This document shows positions 19,139 through 27,069 of a DNA stretch of 64,000 nucleotides, piece after piece. The notes under the pieces were generated by a model. That model searched no databases. It saw only the letters and a program-made list of their open reading frames with translations, and was not told where the DNA came from. The stretch's first letter is position 1, and each line of letters begins with the position of its first letter. The stretch is from NCBI GenBank assembly GCA_965262305.1, contig CBDHEY010000002.1:248001-312000 (forward strand), given 5' to 3'. Source of the DNA: CBDHEY01 sp965262305. GTDB lineage: Bacteria > Pseudomonadota > Gammaproteobacteria > Pseudomonadales > Cellvibrionaceae. A program made the translations under genes and the position numbers.

Positions 19139-21808
19139 CTAATAGGTTTGCGCGCTTTCAAAGTCTTGGACTTCGAGCCACTTCGTAAATTGTCTACCAG
19201 GAAGCGGATATTTAAAGTAATAACCCTGTGCATATTCACAGCCAAGTTTCTTGAGCTCTTCCAGTGTTTCATAGTCTTCAACACCTTCAGCGACTACTTT
19301 TAACCCGAAGCTATGTGCTAATCCAATAGTGGATTTAACGATTGCTGCGTCTTGTTCATCATGTATAAGATCTTGAATAAATGATCTATCTATCTTGAGC
19401 AATTGAACCGGCAAACGTTTGAGATAGCTTAATGAAGAGTAGCCTGTTCCGAAATCATCTATCGCCATACTAACGCCTAGCTCATGAATCTTATCTACAA
19501 CCCTAAGTGACCGGTCTGGGTCGCTAATTATCGCGCTTTCGGTTAGCTCTATATCTAATTGATGTGGGGGGATGTTGTACTCTTTAAGAAGTTGGCTTAA
19601 ATAATCGGGATAACTAAGGTCTAGAAGGTTCCTGGCGGATACATTTACAGCAACACAAAGTTGGTGGCCAGCTTTATTCCATCTTTTGATATGGTGAAGT
19701 GCTGACCTAAGTACCCACATGCTTAATGGGCGAATAAGATCACTCATTTCCGCAAGAGGAATAAACTCATCAGGCTCAATGAGCCCAAAAGTCGGATGTT
19801 GCCAGCGAATAAGTGCTTCACAGCCCACGCACTCGTTGGTTGAAAGATCCATTCTTGGTTGAAAATAGAGTAGCAACTGTTCTTCTCGAATTGCCTTGCC
19901 TAATTCAGACATAATGGCGAGACGACGAGGGGTATGTGAATCTAAACCGGAATCATAAACTATCGTGCCTGTTCCGCTGGATTTTGCACGGTACATGGCG
20001 ACATCAGCACATCGAAGCAGAGAATCAGAATTGTCGCCGTGTTCTGGGAAGCAAGCAATACCGATACTCCCGCCTAGCTCAAGGGTGACTCCTTCAACTT
20101 CTATTGGTCTGCGAAGTGAGCTACTAATGGCTTCTGAAACGCTAAATACTTCATCAATGCTCCTAATGTTTGGAGCGAGTATTGCAAATTCGTCACCGCC
20201 TAACCGATATATCTGAGATTTAGAGGGCCTTAAGCTGTTTCTCAATTGATCGCTGACTTTTTTTAGAAGCAGGTCTCCCGCATAGTGACCAAGCGTATCG
20301 TTTACTTCTTTAAAACGGTTTAAATCGAGTAACAGCAAAGCGGCTTGATGACCGTATGTTGCAGCATGATCTATCGTCTTGTTTAATCTTTCGTGCAAAT
20401 GTGAACGATTTGGTAACCCCGTAAGAGAATCATGGTTGGCTCGGTATTCGAGCTCAAGCTTAGATTGAATTAGGTCTTCCTGAGAGCGTTTTTTTTCGGT
20501 GATATCTGAAAGAATTCCCAGGAAACCCGTCTCGTTTCCGTCTTCATCTTTAAGTTCTGTCAACGACAATAAGCCCGGAAAGCGCTTACCTTCTTTGGTT
20601 TTGTAGCACCACTCGCGTTCTAATACAACTTTGCCTGATTTAGTTTCTTTCGATATAAGTTCACGCAAACTACCCATAAAATCCATGCTTTTGTGATTCG
20701 TCCCGTCAATTGCAGATTGAATGAGCTCTTGCGTGTCGTGAAAAATCTCTGGTGTGTGAGTGCCGATAACTTCTTCTGCGGTGTAACCCAGCATACTTTC
20801 GGCGGTTTTGTTGAATGTTTGGATTATGCCTTCGCGGTTAATCGAAATAATTGCGTAGTTCGCGGCATCAAAAATTGCATTCTGGAGTGAATGCATTTTA
20901 TTGAGACGATCTTCTTTTTGTTTGCGGTCTGTAATATCTCTCACGGATGCAATGATATGTGGGAGTTGATTAATCGTGACCGAAGTGAGAGTGACTTCGG
21001 CATCAAACTGAGCGCCATTAAGCTTGCAGAAACGCCATTCGAAAAATTGACTTGAGCCGCTAAAAGCACGGGAAATCTTTTCCATGACTTTTTCTGAGGA
21101 AAGCTGACCATCCGGTTGTCGAATCGGTGAAAAGCGATAGGGGGTTTGTCCAACTATTTGATGGTAAGTGCAGTCAAATAATGAAAGAGCAGAAGGGTTA
21201 CAATCAATAAAATAGCTTTCAACCATTACAAAATAAGCATCGCCAAGGCTATTGAACATGGTTCGATGCAAGCGTTCATTGTCGTGAAGGCGGTTATGCA
21301 CAAGTATGGGGCTTATCAAACCGCAAATCGCTATGATGTATTGTTGCTCTTCCAGGCTCCAGTTGCGTTGTCTATTTGAGTGAATGAATGAAGCGGCGCC
21401 AATAAATTGACCTTCTTTATATAGACTTACTAGAACGCTGGCGCAATGACGAGATTGCAGCAGTGGGTTTTTATGTTTTAAATCGTAAGAGTTAAAAACG
21501 TTTAGAGGTTGGGCTTTTAAGTTGTTAAAAAAACTAGGATTAATCGTATATTCGACAGAAGAATTTTCGATAAGAGGAACCGCGTTACTGCTATGAGAAA
21601 TTTCACATAGTAAGCCAGATTTCAAATCGTTCTCTAGCCAAATCTCCGCGCCGAGAATATTGAGTTCATTAGCTGCTTCTTGAAGTAAATATTGCAGTGC
21701 GGCGCCAGAGTTTCTTCTCCACAAGCTAACATTTTGTGCTAACTGGGCATATGATACTAGGAGATCGTTACTCGGCGTAACACAGGCCTGTGCAAACACC
21801 TGAGTCAT
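19139..21808 (-). CDS. GAF-PAS-PAS-GGDEF-EAL protein, cyclic-di-GMP turnover
   Basis: 889 residues, soluble. GAF-like domain about 30-175; PAS about 185-300 and about 305-440 (with AIISINREGIIQTFNKTAE and the PAC tail FLGILSDITEKKRS). GGDEF domain about 455-615 with YRLGGDEFAILAPN. EAL domain about 625-885 with GCEALIRWQHP and the catalytic IDDFGTGYSSLSYLKRLPV. Both catalytic motifs are intact. Five residues before GGDEF the sequence is RPSK, not RxxD, so the product-inhibition I-site is missing, unlike in the related protein at 9765-11552. It is a cytoplasmic regulator of cyclic-di-GMP with several ligand inputs. It is divergent from the transglutaminase/TPR gene. Confidence 0.9.
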   Translation of the reverse strand: MTQVFAQACVTPSNDLLVSYAQLAQNVSLWRRNSGAALQYLLQEAANELNILGAEIWLENDLKSGLLCEISHSSNAVPLIENSSVEYTINPSFFNNLKAQPLNVFNSYDLKHKNPLLQSRHCASVLVSLYKEGQFIGAASFIHSNRQRNWSLEEQQYIIAICGLISPILVHNRLHDNERLHRTMFNSLGDAYFVMVESYFIDCNPSALSLFDCTYHQIVGQTPYRFSPIRQPDGQLSSEKVMEKISRAFSGSSQFFEWRFCKLNGAQFDAEVTLTSVTINQLPHIIASVRDITDRKQKEDRLNKMHSLQNAIFDAANYAIISINREGIIQTFNKTAESMLGYTAEEVIGTHTPEIFHDTQELIQSAIDGTNHKSMDFMGSLRELISKETKSGKVVLEREWCYKTKEGKRFPGLLSLTELKDEDGNETGFLGILSDITEKKRSQEDLIQSKLELEYRANHDSLTGLPNRSHLHERLNKTIDHAATYGHQAALLLLDLNRFKEVNDTLGHYAGDLLLKKVSDQLRNSLRPSKSQIYRLGGDEFAILAPNIRSIDEVFSVSEAISSSLRRPIEVEGVTLELGGSIGIACFPEHGDNSDSLLRCADVAMYRAKSSGTGTIVYDSGLDSHTPRRLAIMSELGKAIREEQLLLYFQPRMDLSTNECVGCEALIRWQHPTFGLIEPDEFIPLAEMSDLIRPLSMWVLRSALHHIKRWNKAGHQLCVAVNVSARNLLDLSYPDYLSQLLKEYNIPPHQLDIELTESAIISDPDRSLRVVDKIHELGVSMAIDDFGTGYSSLSYLKRLPVQLLKIDRSFIQDLIHDEQDAAIVKSTIGLAHSFGLKVVAEGVEDYETLEELKKLGCEYAQGYYFKYPLPGRQFTKWLEVQDFESAQTY

Positions 21809-21915
21809 GAGTAAACCTTTTATTTATTATTATTAGAGTAAGATTACCGCTCTAGGCAGAAAAGGTCTAGTGGTATAAGCTAAGATTATAAAAATAAAAA
21901 AACCGGAATGATATT

Positions 21916-23022
21916 GTGAAAAATTCTAAAAAAGCTCTGATGTATTTGAGCTTCATACTTGTCTCTGCTTATTGTAGTCCGGACACGAACAATGATTCTA
22001 TTATTCCGAGTATCTATGAGCCCGATAAAATCCTCTTTATAGAAAATAGGCTTAAATCATATCTGGACGAGCAAATACGTCCAATTCGAAGTAAGTCCCA
22101 CAGAGCAAAGAAACTCCACGAGTACCTTTTTACTGAAAGTGGTTTGAATATTCAATATGACGAAAAGTCCACTAAGACGGCTCATGAAACCTTTGAAAGT
22201 GGTGAAGGGAATTGCGTGTCATTAGCTAATCTTTATGTGGCCGCAGCAAGGTATGTTGGTTTAAACGCCCAGTTTCAAAAAGTCAAAGTTCCTCGAGATT
22301 GGGAAAGGCGCGAAGGGTTTTATATTCTTCCTGGACATATGAATGTAGCAGTAAAAATCAATGTTAATACCCGTGCGATCGTTGAGTTGGTATCAACTTA
22401 TATTTCCGCAGAACTTGAAGATGAGGAAATCGATGACAAACAGGCTTTTGCTGAATACTACAGTAATAAAGGTGTCGAAGAACTTGAGCAAAGACGATAT
22501 CAATCGGCAATCAGTTATTTAGAAAAGTCGACGGAAATTTTTCCTGATTTGAGTTTTACATGGTCTAATTTGGGTGTTGCTTACAAATTTAGTGGTCAAT
22601 ACGAAAAAGCTGAAAATGCATATCAAAAGGCCATTGAGTTAGATAAAAATTACCTTTCTGCGCTTAAGAATTTATACGCATTATATTTTGAACTTAATCA
22701 AACAGATAAGGCGAATGAACTTTCACAAAGAGTAAAAAGATACGCGAGAAAAAATCCGTACTTTATGGCAAAAACAGCAGAAGTTCTCTTTGAGCAAAAA
22801 GATTATGCTGGTGCACTGGAATTTTATAAAAAGGCGATTAAAAAGAAAAAAAGAGAAAGTGACTTTCATTTTGGTCTTGCGAAATCTTACTATATGTTGG
22901 GAAGTTTAGAAAAAGCAAAGCGGGCACAAAACGATGCTGTTAAATATTCGGAGGATGACGCAGAAAAACAGCGCTATTCTAGTAAGCTAGATGCAATTAA
23001 TCGTCTTATGGAAATTCGATAG
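21916..23022 (+). CDS. Exported transglutaminase-like and TPR protein
   Basis: 368 residues. A hydrophobic signal at the N-terminus is followed by Cys at about residue 20 (VSAYCSPD); a lipoprotein is possible, but Tyr before Cys is not canonical. Residues about 45-175 look like a transglutaminase-type cysteine-protease fold, with GEGNCVSLANLYVAAARYVG (Cys in the nucleophile position) and GHMNVAV (His). From about 180 there are at least four TPR units (SFTWSNLGVAYKFSGQYEKA; DYAGALEFYKKAIK). This architecture is seen in periplasmic proteins that assemble or trim complexes; the substrate is unknown. The start is GTG at 21916. It is convergent with nitA, 200 bases away, so not obviously part of the nit cluster. 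Confidence 0.65.
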   Translation: MKNSKKALMYLSFILVSAYCSPDTNNDSIIPSIYEPDKILFIENRLKSYLDEQIRPIRSKSHRAKKLHEYLFTESGLNIQYDEKSTKTAHETFESGEGNCVSLANLYVAAARYVGLNAQFQKVKVPRDWERREGFYILPGHMNVAVKINVNTRAIVELVSTYISAELEDEEIDDKQAFAEYYSNKGVEELEQRRYQSAISYLEKSTEIFPDLSFTWSNLGVAYKFSGQYEKAENAYQKAIELDKNYLSALKNLYALYFELNQTDKANELSQRVKRYARKNPYFMAKTAEVLFEQKDYAGALEFYKKAIKKKKRESDFHFGLAKSYYMLGSLEKAKRAQNDAVKYSEDDAEKQRYSSKLDAINRLMEIR

Positions 23023-23221
23023 AAAATTTTAATAATTTGCTGCTGCAATTATATAAATTGAAATAAAATAAATGAATAGCCAAAAATCGTTTTGTTTTTG
23101 TCTGTTTCAGTTTTAGACATGCGCGGCTATTCAACTTCTGTTTGATGCAGCTATTACAGCTTTTAAAAGTTGATTAATCTCTATTTCAAAAAAGTTGAAA
23201 GAGCACCTATTTTAAAGGTTT

Positions 23222-25144
23222 TTAATGTGATTGGGTGCGAGAGATTCCGAGTCGTTTTATGCGTGATGCTAATGTCGTAGGTTTTAGCTCAAGCATTGAC
23301 GCTGCGCCATCGTCACCAAATAATTTCCAGTTGCAGGCTTCGAGCGCAGCAATCATATTTGCCTTCACCTTATCTTGCATCTCTGCATCTGGCAAAATGT
23401 GAAAATCGTCAGGGTTGGTTTTTTGCTGAGCTTGAATAAATGAAGTGTTGGAACTTGTAGGTAGATCGATTTTTATTTTTCCATTTGCCGAGGTAATTAC
23501 TGCACGTTCCATTACATTTTGTAGCTCTCTCACATTGCCTGGCCAGCTATAAGATTCGATTAAAATTAAATCGGATCGTCTTAACTTTGGCGCCGGATAA
23601 CCGTTTCGTTGAGAGGCTTGTTCTAAGAAATGAAGTGCTAGTAATCCTACATCCTTTTCTCTATCTCTCAGTGCAGGAGAGTGGATGGGGAATACATTGA
23701 GTCTAAAATACAGATCTTCTCTAAATCTATTTTCCGAAGCCTCTTTTTTTAAATCGCGATTCGTTGCTGCGATAATTCTGACTTCTATATTCCGAGTTTT
23801 TTCTTCTCCAAGGCGTTCAAGTTGACCTTCCTGTATTACGCGTAATAATTTACTTTGTAGATCGAGAGGGATTTCTCCGACTTCGTCGAGAAAAATTGTT
23901 CCACCATTGGCTAGTTCAAATCTGCCGATTCGTTCACGCAGTGCGCCGGTGAAGGCGCCTTTAGCATGGCCAAAAAACTCGCTTTCGAATAACTCGTGTG
24001 GAATGGCGGCGCAGTTCACTCGAATGAGCGGTTTGTCTTTTCTTGGGCTGGCTTCATGAATTGCTCGAGCGATCAGCTCCTTACCTGTTCCTGATTCACC
24101 AGTGATTAAAACGCTTGCATTGGTTTGTGCAACAAGTTCTATTTGTTGCAATATATGTTTGATCGCGCGGCTTTCTCCAATTATTCCGTGGTAATTTTGT
24201 TCAATTAGAAACTCTTGTTGTAAGTAAGCGTTTTCATCTTCCAATCGTGATTTTAGTTTGCTTAATTCTTCAAGAGTATCGTGTAAGCGTTTTTCTGTTT
24301 CTAGCCGTTTGCTTATATCTCTAAAAACAACTACTGCGCCGATAATACTTCCGTCCGAAATAATTGGAGTGCTGGTAAACTCTACAGGAAATGGCGCACC
24401 ATCATGTCGCCAGAAAACCTCTTGTAACCCTTCATGTACAACGCCATCGCGGATCGCAGCATAGATCGGACACTCTTCAACAGGGTAATGACTGCCATCT
24501 TCGTGGGTATGATGGTGCACATAATGAATATTTTGACCTAGGACTTCGTCATCAGTGCGACCAAGTAGGCGCTTTGCAGCGGGGTTTATAAATGTACATA
24601 GACCCTCTGTGTCAACGCAGTAAATACCGTCACCAACCGAGGTGAGCATCAGTAAATTTTCACGCTCTCCACGCTGGAAAATACTTTGTAAGTGCTTCCA
24701 TTCTAACAACCCTTTTCTAACAAACTGATCAGCTTCATTTCGTTCTCTCTGGATATTTTCGGCTCGAATGTCACGCATAGAGACAATAAGTAATTCTCTT
24801 TGGTTAATGACTGCTCGTGCTCCATGGAGCTCAATGGGAAAAACACTCCCGTTAAAGTGCTTGCAGCTTATTAAATTACTGGTGGCTTTACCTTGTTCGA
24901 GAACCTGTTCAGAAAATACGATCAGTTGCCCAAGCTCATCTCCGTGAATTGAAGTAATAGGTTGCATTAGCAATTTTTCGCGAGAGTAGCCTAATAGTTC
25001 GCAGGCAGCAATATTGCAATCTACATATACGTTTTCTCTTGGATCGAGCAGCATAAGAGGCTCTGGGCATTGTTCAAAAGCCGCGTTTCGCATCCAATAT
25101 GCTAACTTGTTCCATTGATCAGTCGAGTCTAGTTGATAAGCCAT
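23222..25144 (-). CDS. nitA: Sigma-54-dependent activator of the Nit1C cluster (NitA type)
   Basis: 640 residues. Two PAS domains (about 15-125 and 165-285, with VYVDCNIAACELLGYSREKL and YCVDTEGLCTFINPAAKRLL), a short coiled coil (about 285-315), a AAA+ domain (about 320-555) and a Fis-type HTH at the end (about 600-637). The AAA+ motifs are complete: Walker A GESGTGKE, the sigma-54 contact loop GAFTGA, and Walker B GGTIFLDEVGEI. It would open sigma-54 promoters in response to a PAS-sensed signal. It is divergent from nitBCDEFGH, whose promoter has a -24/-12 element with palindromic sites upstream. The position and architecture match NitA as described for Nit1C of cyanide-assimilating Pseudomonas. 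The inducer is not visible from sequence. Confidence 0.85.
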   Translation of the reverse strand: MAYQLDSTDQWNKLAYWMRNAAFEQCPEPLMLLDPRENVYVDCNIAACELLGYSREKLLMQPITSIHGDELGQLIVFSEQVLEQGKATSNLISCKHFNGSVFPIELHGARAVINQRELLIVSMRDIRAENIQRERNEADQFVRKGLLEWKHLQSIFQRGERENLLMLTSVGDGIYCVDTEGLCTFINPAAKRLLGRTDDEVLGQNIHYVHHHTHEDGSHYPVEECPIYAAIRDGVVHEGLQEVFWRHDGAPFPVEFTSTPIISDGSIIGAVVVFRDISKRLETEKRLHDTLEELSKLKSRLEDENAYLQQEFLIEQNYHGIIGESRAIKHILQQIELVAQTNASVLITGESGTGKELIARAIHEASPRKDKPLIRVNCAAIPHELFESEFFGHAKGAFTGALRERIGRFELANGGTIFLDEVGEIPLDLQSKLLRVIQEGQLERLGEEKTRNIEVRIIAATNRDLKKEASENRFREDLYFRLNVFPIHSPALRDREKDVGLLALHFLEQASQRNGYPAPKLRRSDLILIESYSWPGNVRELQNVMERAVITSANGKIKIDLPTSSNTSFIQAQQKTNPDDFHILPDAEMQDKVKANMIAALEACNWKLFGDDGAASMLELKPTTLASRIKRLGISRTQSH

Positions 25145-25172
25145 TTTATTTGCATTTAAATAGTAATAAACA

Positions 25173-25230
25173 CTATTACTCTATTGAGTAATAGCTTTCT
25201 ACGCAGTTGCGTTATTGTACGCAATTGCGT
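25173..25230. promoter_or_regulatory. Upstream activator sites: tandem 12-bp palindromes plus a flanking dyad
   Basis: Two tandem palindromes lie 110-140 bases before the -24 element: ACGCAGTTGCGT at 25201-25212 and ACGCAATTGCGT at 25219-25230 (the second is perfect), with centres 18 bp apart. A separate dyad, CTATTACTC / GAGTAATAG with a TATT centre, is at 25173-25194, 29-50 bases before the nitA start. The tandem sites are in the right place and form for NitA binding; the other dyad may govern nitA itself. Binding is an inference. Confidence 0.6.
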
Positions 25231-25339
25231 TCATCTGTAAATCCAATTAATTTCTCGAATTTCTATTTCTAACGCATTTTGCTATGTAACTATTTGATTT
25301 TTAATATAAAAATATTTTCCTGAGATTTATGTAAAGCAT

Positions 25340-25355
25340 TGGAACACTTTTGGCT
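25340..25355 (+). promoter_or_regulatory. Sigma-54 (-24/-12) promoter of nitBCDEFGH
   Basis: TGGAACACTTTTGGCT: the invariant GG at 25341-25342 and GC at 25353-25354 are 12 bases apart, the required sigma-54 spacing. Compared with TGGCACG-N4-TTGCA the match is good at the key positions. The predicted start of transcription is about 25366, leaving a leader of about 68 bases before nitB. The divergent gene encodes a sigma-54 activator, which supports the call. Confidence 0.75.
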
Positions 25356-25361
25356 TAATAC

Positions 25362-25381
25362 CAATTAAGCTCGCTTAATTG
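25362..25381 (+). promoter_or_regulatory. Perfect dyad at the predicted transcription start of nitB
   Basis: CAATTAAGC (25362-25370) and GCTTAATTG (25373-25381) are perfect 9-bp arms around TC. Starting at about +1, it could be a 5' stabilising hairpin of the nit mRNA or an operator. The function is not known. Confidence 0.45.
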
Positions 25382-25433
25382 CTTGCGATGATAACTAAAT
25401 TATTTCTAAACATTAATTTTGAGGATCATTTAT

Positions 25434-25919
25434 ATGCCGACAGTGGACATGCCCCATTACCAAGAAGGTGATTTCTTGGTTGATTATGAAGAAAAAGTAT
25501 TCGAAGACGTTCAGGCGGAGCCAGGTGCTAAAGCACTATTGACTTTCCATACCGTCGCATTTGAAGGCTCTATTGGACTTGTTAATTTGCTTCAAGCTAA
25601 AAGACTGTTGCGTAAAGGGTTCGAAACTAAGGTGCTCTTATACGGGCCTGGGGTTTTACTTGGTGTTCAGCGCGGCTTTCCTAAATTGGGCTCAGAAGCC
25701 TTCCCAGGCCATCTCGCTTATAACGCTCAATTAGAAGCATTTATGAGTGAAGGTGGTGAAGTCTATGCCTGTCGTTTTGCTCTTCAAGCTCTTTACGGGC
25801 AAACAGAAAAAGCGCTCATTGAGGGTATTCGCCCAATTAATCCGTTGGATGTGATGGATCTGCAATTGCTAATGGCAAAAGAAATGCATTTATGGTTCAT
25901 ACCTGGACAACCTAATTAG
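25434..25919 (+). CDS. nitB: Nit1C protein NitB (MSMEG_0572 family, DsrE-like fold)
   Basis: 161 residues from the ATG at 25434. This start is chosen over the longer TTG because GAGG at 25421-25424 is well placed and the family begins MPTVDMPHYQEG-like. The sequence has the alternating strand-helix pattern of the DsrE/DsrF-like fold (ALLTFHTVAFEGSIGLVNLL; TKVLLYGPGVLLG). It is named in databases as a nitrogen-starvation response protein; its biochemical role is unknown. It is the first gene of the cluster, 68 bases after a predicted sigma-54 start. It is separated from nitC by 145 structured bases, while the next genes overlap, so its expression level may differ from the rest. Confidence 0.85.
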   Translation: MPTVDMPHYQEGDFLVDYEEKVFEDVQAEPGAKALLTFHTVAFEGSIGLVNLLQAKRLLRKGFETKVLLYGPGVLLGVQRGFPKLGSEAFPGHLAYNAQLEAFMSEGGEVYACRFALQALYGQTEKALIEGIRPINPLDVMDLQLLMAKEMHLWFIPGQPN

Positions 25920-26019
25920 GTTGTTCCTTCAGTTGGGAACCAATGAAATTCTGAGGTGAGGTTGGGGTTGGTGCGAGCGCACCTTCGTGTTAAATAAGTT
26001 AACCTCTGTTTCAAAGGTT
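25907..26019 (+). promoter_or_regulatory. Structured nitB-nitC intercistronic region with serial hairpins
   Basis: A perfect 18-bp palindrome ACAACCTAATTAGGTTGT (25907-25924) overlaps the nitB stop codon. Its 3' arm can instead pair in GTTCC-N8-GGAAC (25923-25940). A GC-rich hairpin GGTGC-GAGC-GCACC follows at 25970-25983, then AACCT-N9-AGGTT at 26001-26019, before a T-rich stretch. This could be a site of partial termination, mRNA processing or stability control inside the operon. Confidence 0.45.
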
Positions 26020-26064
26020 CTCTAATTTATTTTTATCAAAATTACTATTTAAGAGAAGCTAGCT

Positions 26065-27069
26065 ATGTCGAGTGTCGTTGCGGCAGCCGTGCAGTGCAGT
26101 CCTGTGCTCTATTCGTGCGCCGGTACTGTCGATAAGGTCTGTGATTGGATTACAAAGCTTGGTAAACAAGGCGTGGAATTCGCTGTGTTTGCCGAAACGC
26201 TAATACCTTATTATCCATATTTCTCTTTTGTTCAAGCTCCATATGCAATGGGTAAGCAACATTTGATGTTAATGGAAGAAAGTGTTGAGGTTCCATCGAG
26301 ATATACCGATCAAATTTCTCTTGCTGCAAAAGAAGCTAGTATGGTTGTTTCTGTTGGTGTGAATGAGCGTGATGGAGGAACCATCTACAATGCCCAGTTG
26401 CTTTTTGATGCTGATGGTAGTTTAGTGCAGCATCGTCGAAAGATTACTCCTACTTATCATGAACGTATGGTGTGGGGGCAAGGAGATGGTTCGGGTCTTA
26501 AGGCTGTAAATACTCAAGTCGGCCGCATCGGATCCTTAGCATGTTGGGAACATTACAATCCTTTAGCTCGCTATGCTCTAATGGAAGAGCGAGAGCAAAT
26601 ACATGTTGCAATGTTTCCTGGTTCCCTTGTGGGGGAAATATTTGCAGAGCAAATCGAGGTAACCATACGGCATCATGCCTTAGAAAGTGGATGCTTTGTT
26701 GTGAATGCTACTAGTTGGCTTAGTCCAGAACAGCAGCAGAAAATTTCAGATGACACAGGAGGGCCTATTAAGGCAATTAGTGGTGGCTGTTTCACTGCAA
26801 TTGTTTCGCCCGAGGGACGTTTGCTTGGAGATACCTTAAAGAGCGATTCCGGAGAAGGAGCCTGTATTGCAGAATTAGATTTAAATTTGATTTCAAAGAG
26901 AAAGCGAATGATGGATTCGGTCGGTCACTATAGTCGCCCAGAATTATTGAGTTTACTTGTAAATAAAAAACCAACAGCGCATGCCCATTCTTTTTCGTCT
27001 GGATTGTCGTCTGAGGCTGCAAATCAAATTAGTGATAGTGAAGAAGTGATTTCTGAGGGTGATGTGTAA
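26065..27069 (+). CDS. nitC: Nitrilase NitC (Nit6803 / cyanide-assimilation type)
   Basis: 334 residues. The complete nitrilase Glu-Lys-Cys triad is visible: Glu in FAVFAETLIPYYPYF (about residue 44), Lys in RRKITPTYHERMVWGQGDGS (about 131), and Cys in IGSLACWEHYNPLARY (about 164). Family members hydrolyse nitriles to carboxylates and ammonia; in the Nit1C cluster the enzyme is required for growth on cyanide in Pseudomonas. It is cytoplasmic and usually forms oligomers. The AGAGA Shine-Dalgarno lies before the ATG. The stop codon overlaps the nitD start (TAATG), indicating translational coupling. The exact substrate of this protein cannot be read from sequence. Confidence 0.9.
   Translation: MSSVVAAAVQCSPVLYSCAGTVDKVCDWITKLGKQGVEFAVFAETLIPYYPYFSFVQAPYAMGKQHLMLMEESVEVPSRYTDQISLAAKEASMVVSVGVNERDGGTIYNAQLLFDADGSLVQHRRKITPTYHERMVWGQGDGSGLKAVNTQVGRIGSLACWEHYNPLARYALMEEREQIHVAMFPGSLVGEIFAEQIEVTIRHHALESGCFVVNATSWLSPEQQQKISDDTGGPIKAISGGCFTAIVSPEGRLLGDTLKSDSGEGACIAELDLNLISKRKRMMDSVGHYSRPELLSLLVNKKPTAHAHSFSSGLSSEAANQISDSEEVISEGDV

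Noticed and set aside
21916..23022. Transglutaminase-like/TPR gene as a member of the nit cluster
   Set aside because: It is convergent with nitA, separated by 200 bases, exported, and not part of Nit1C clusters as known to me.
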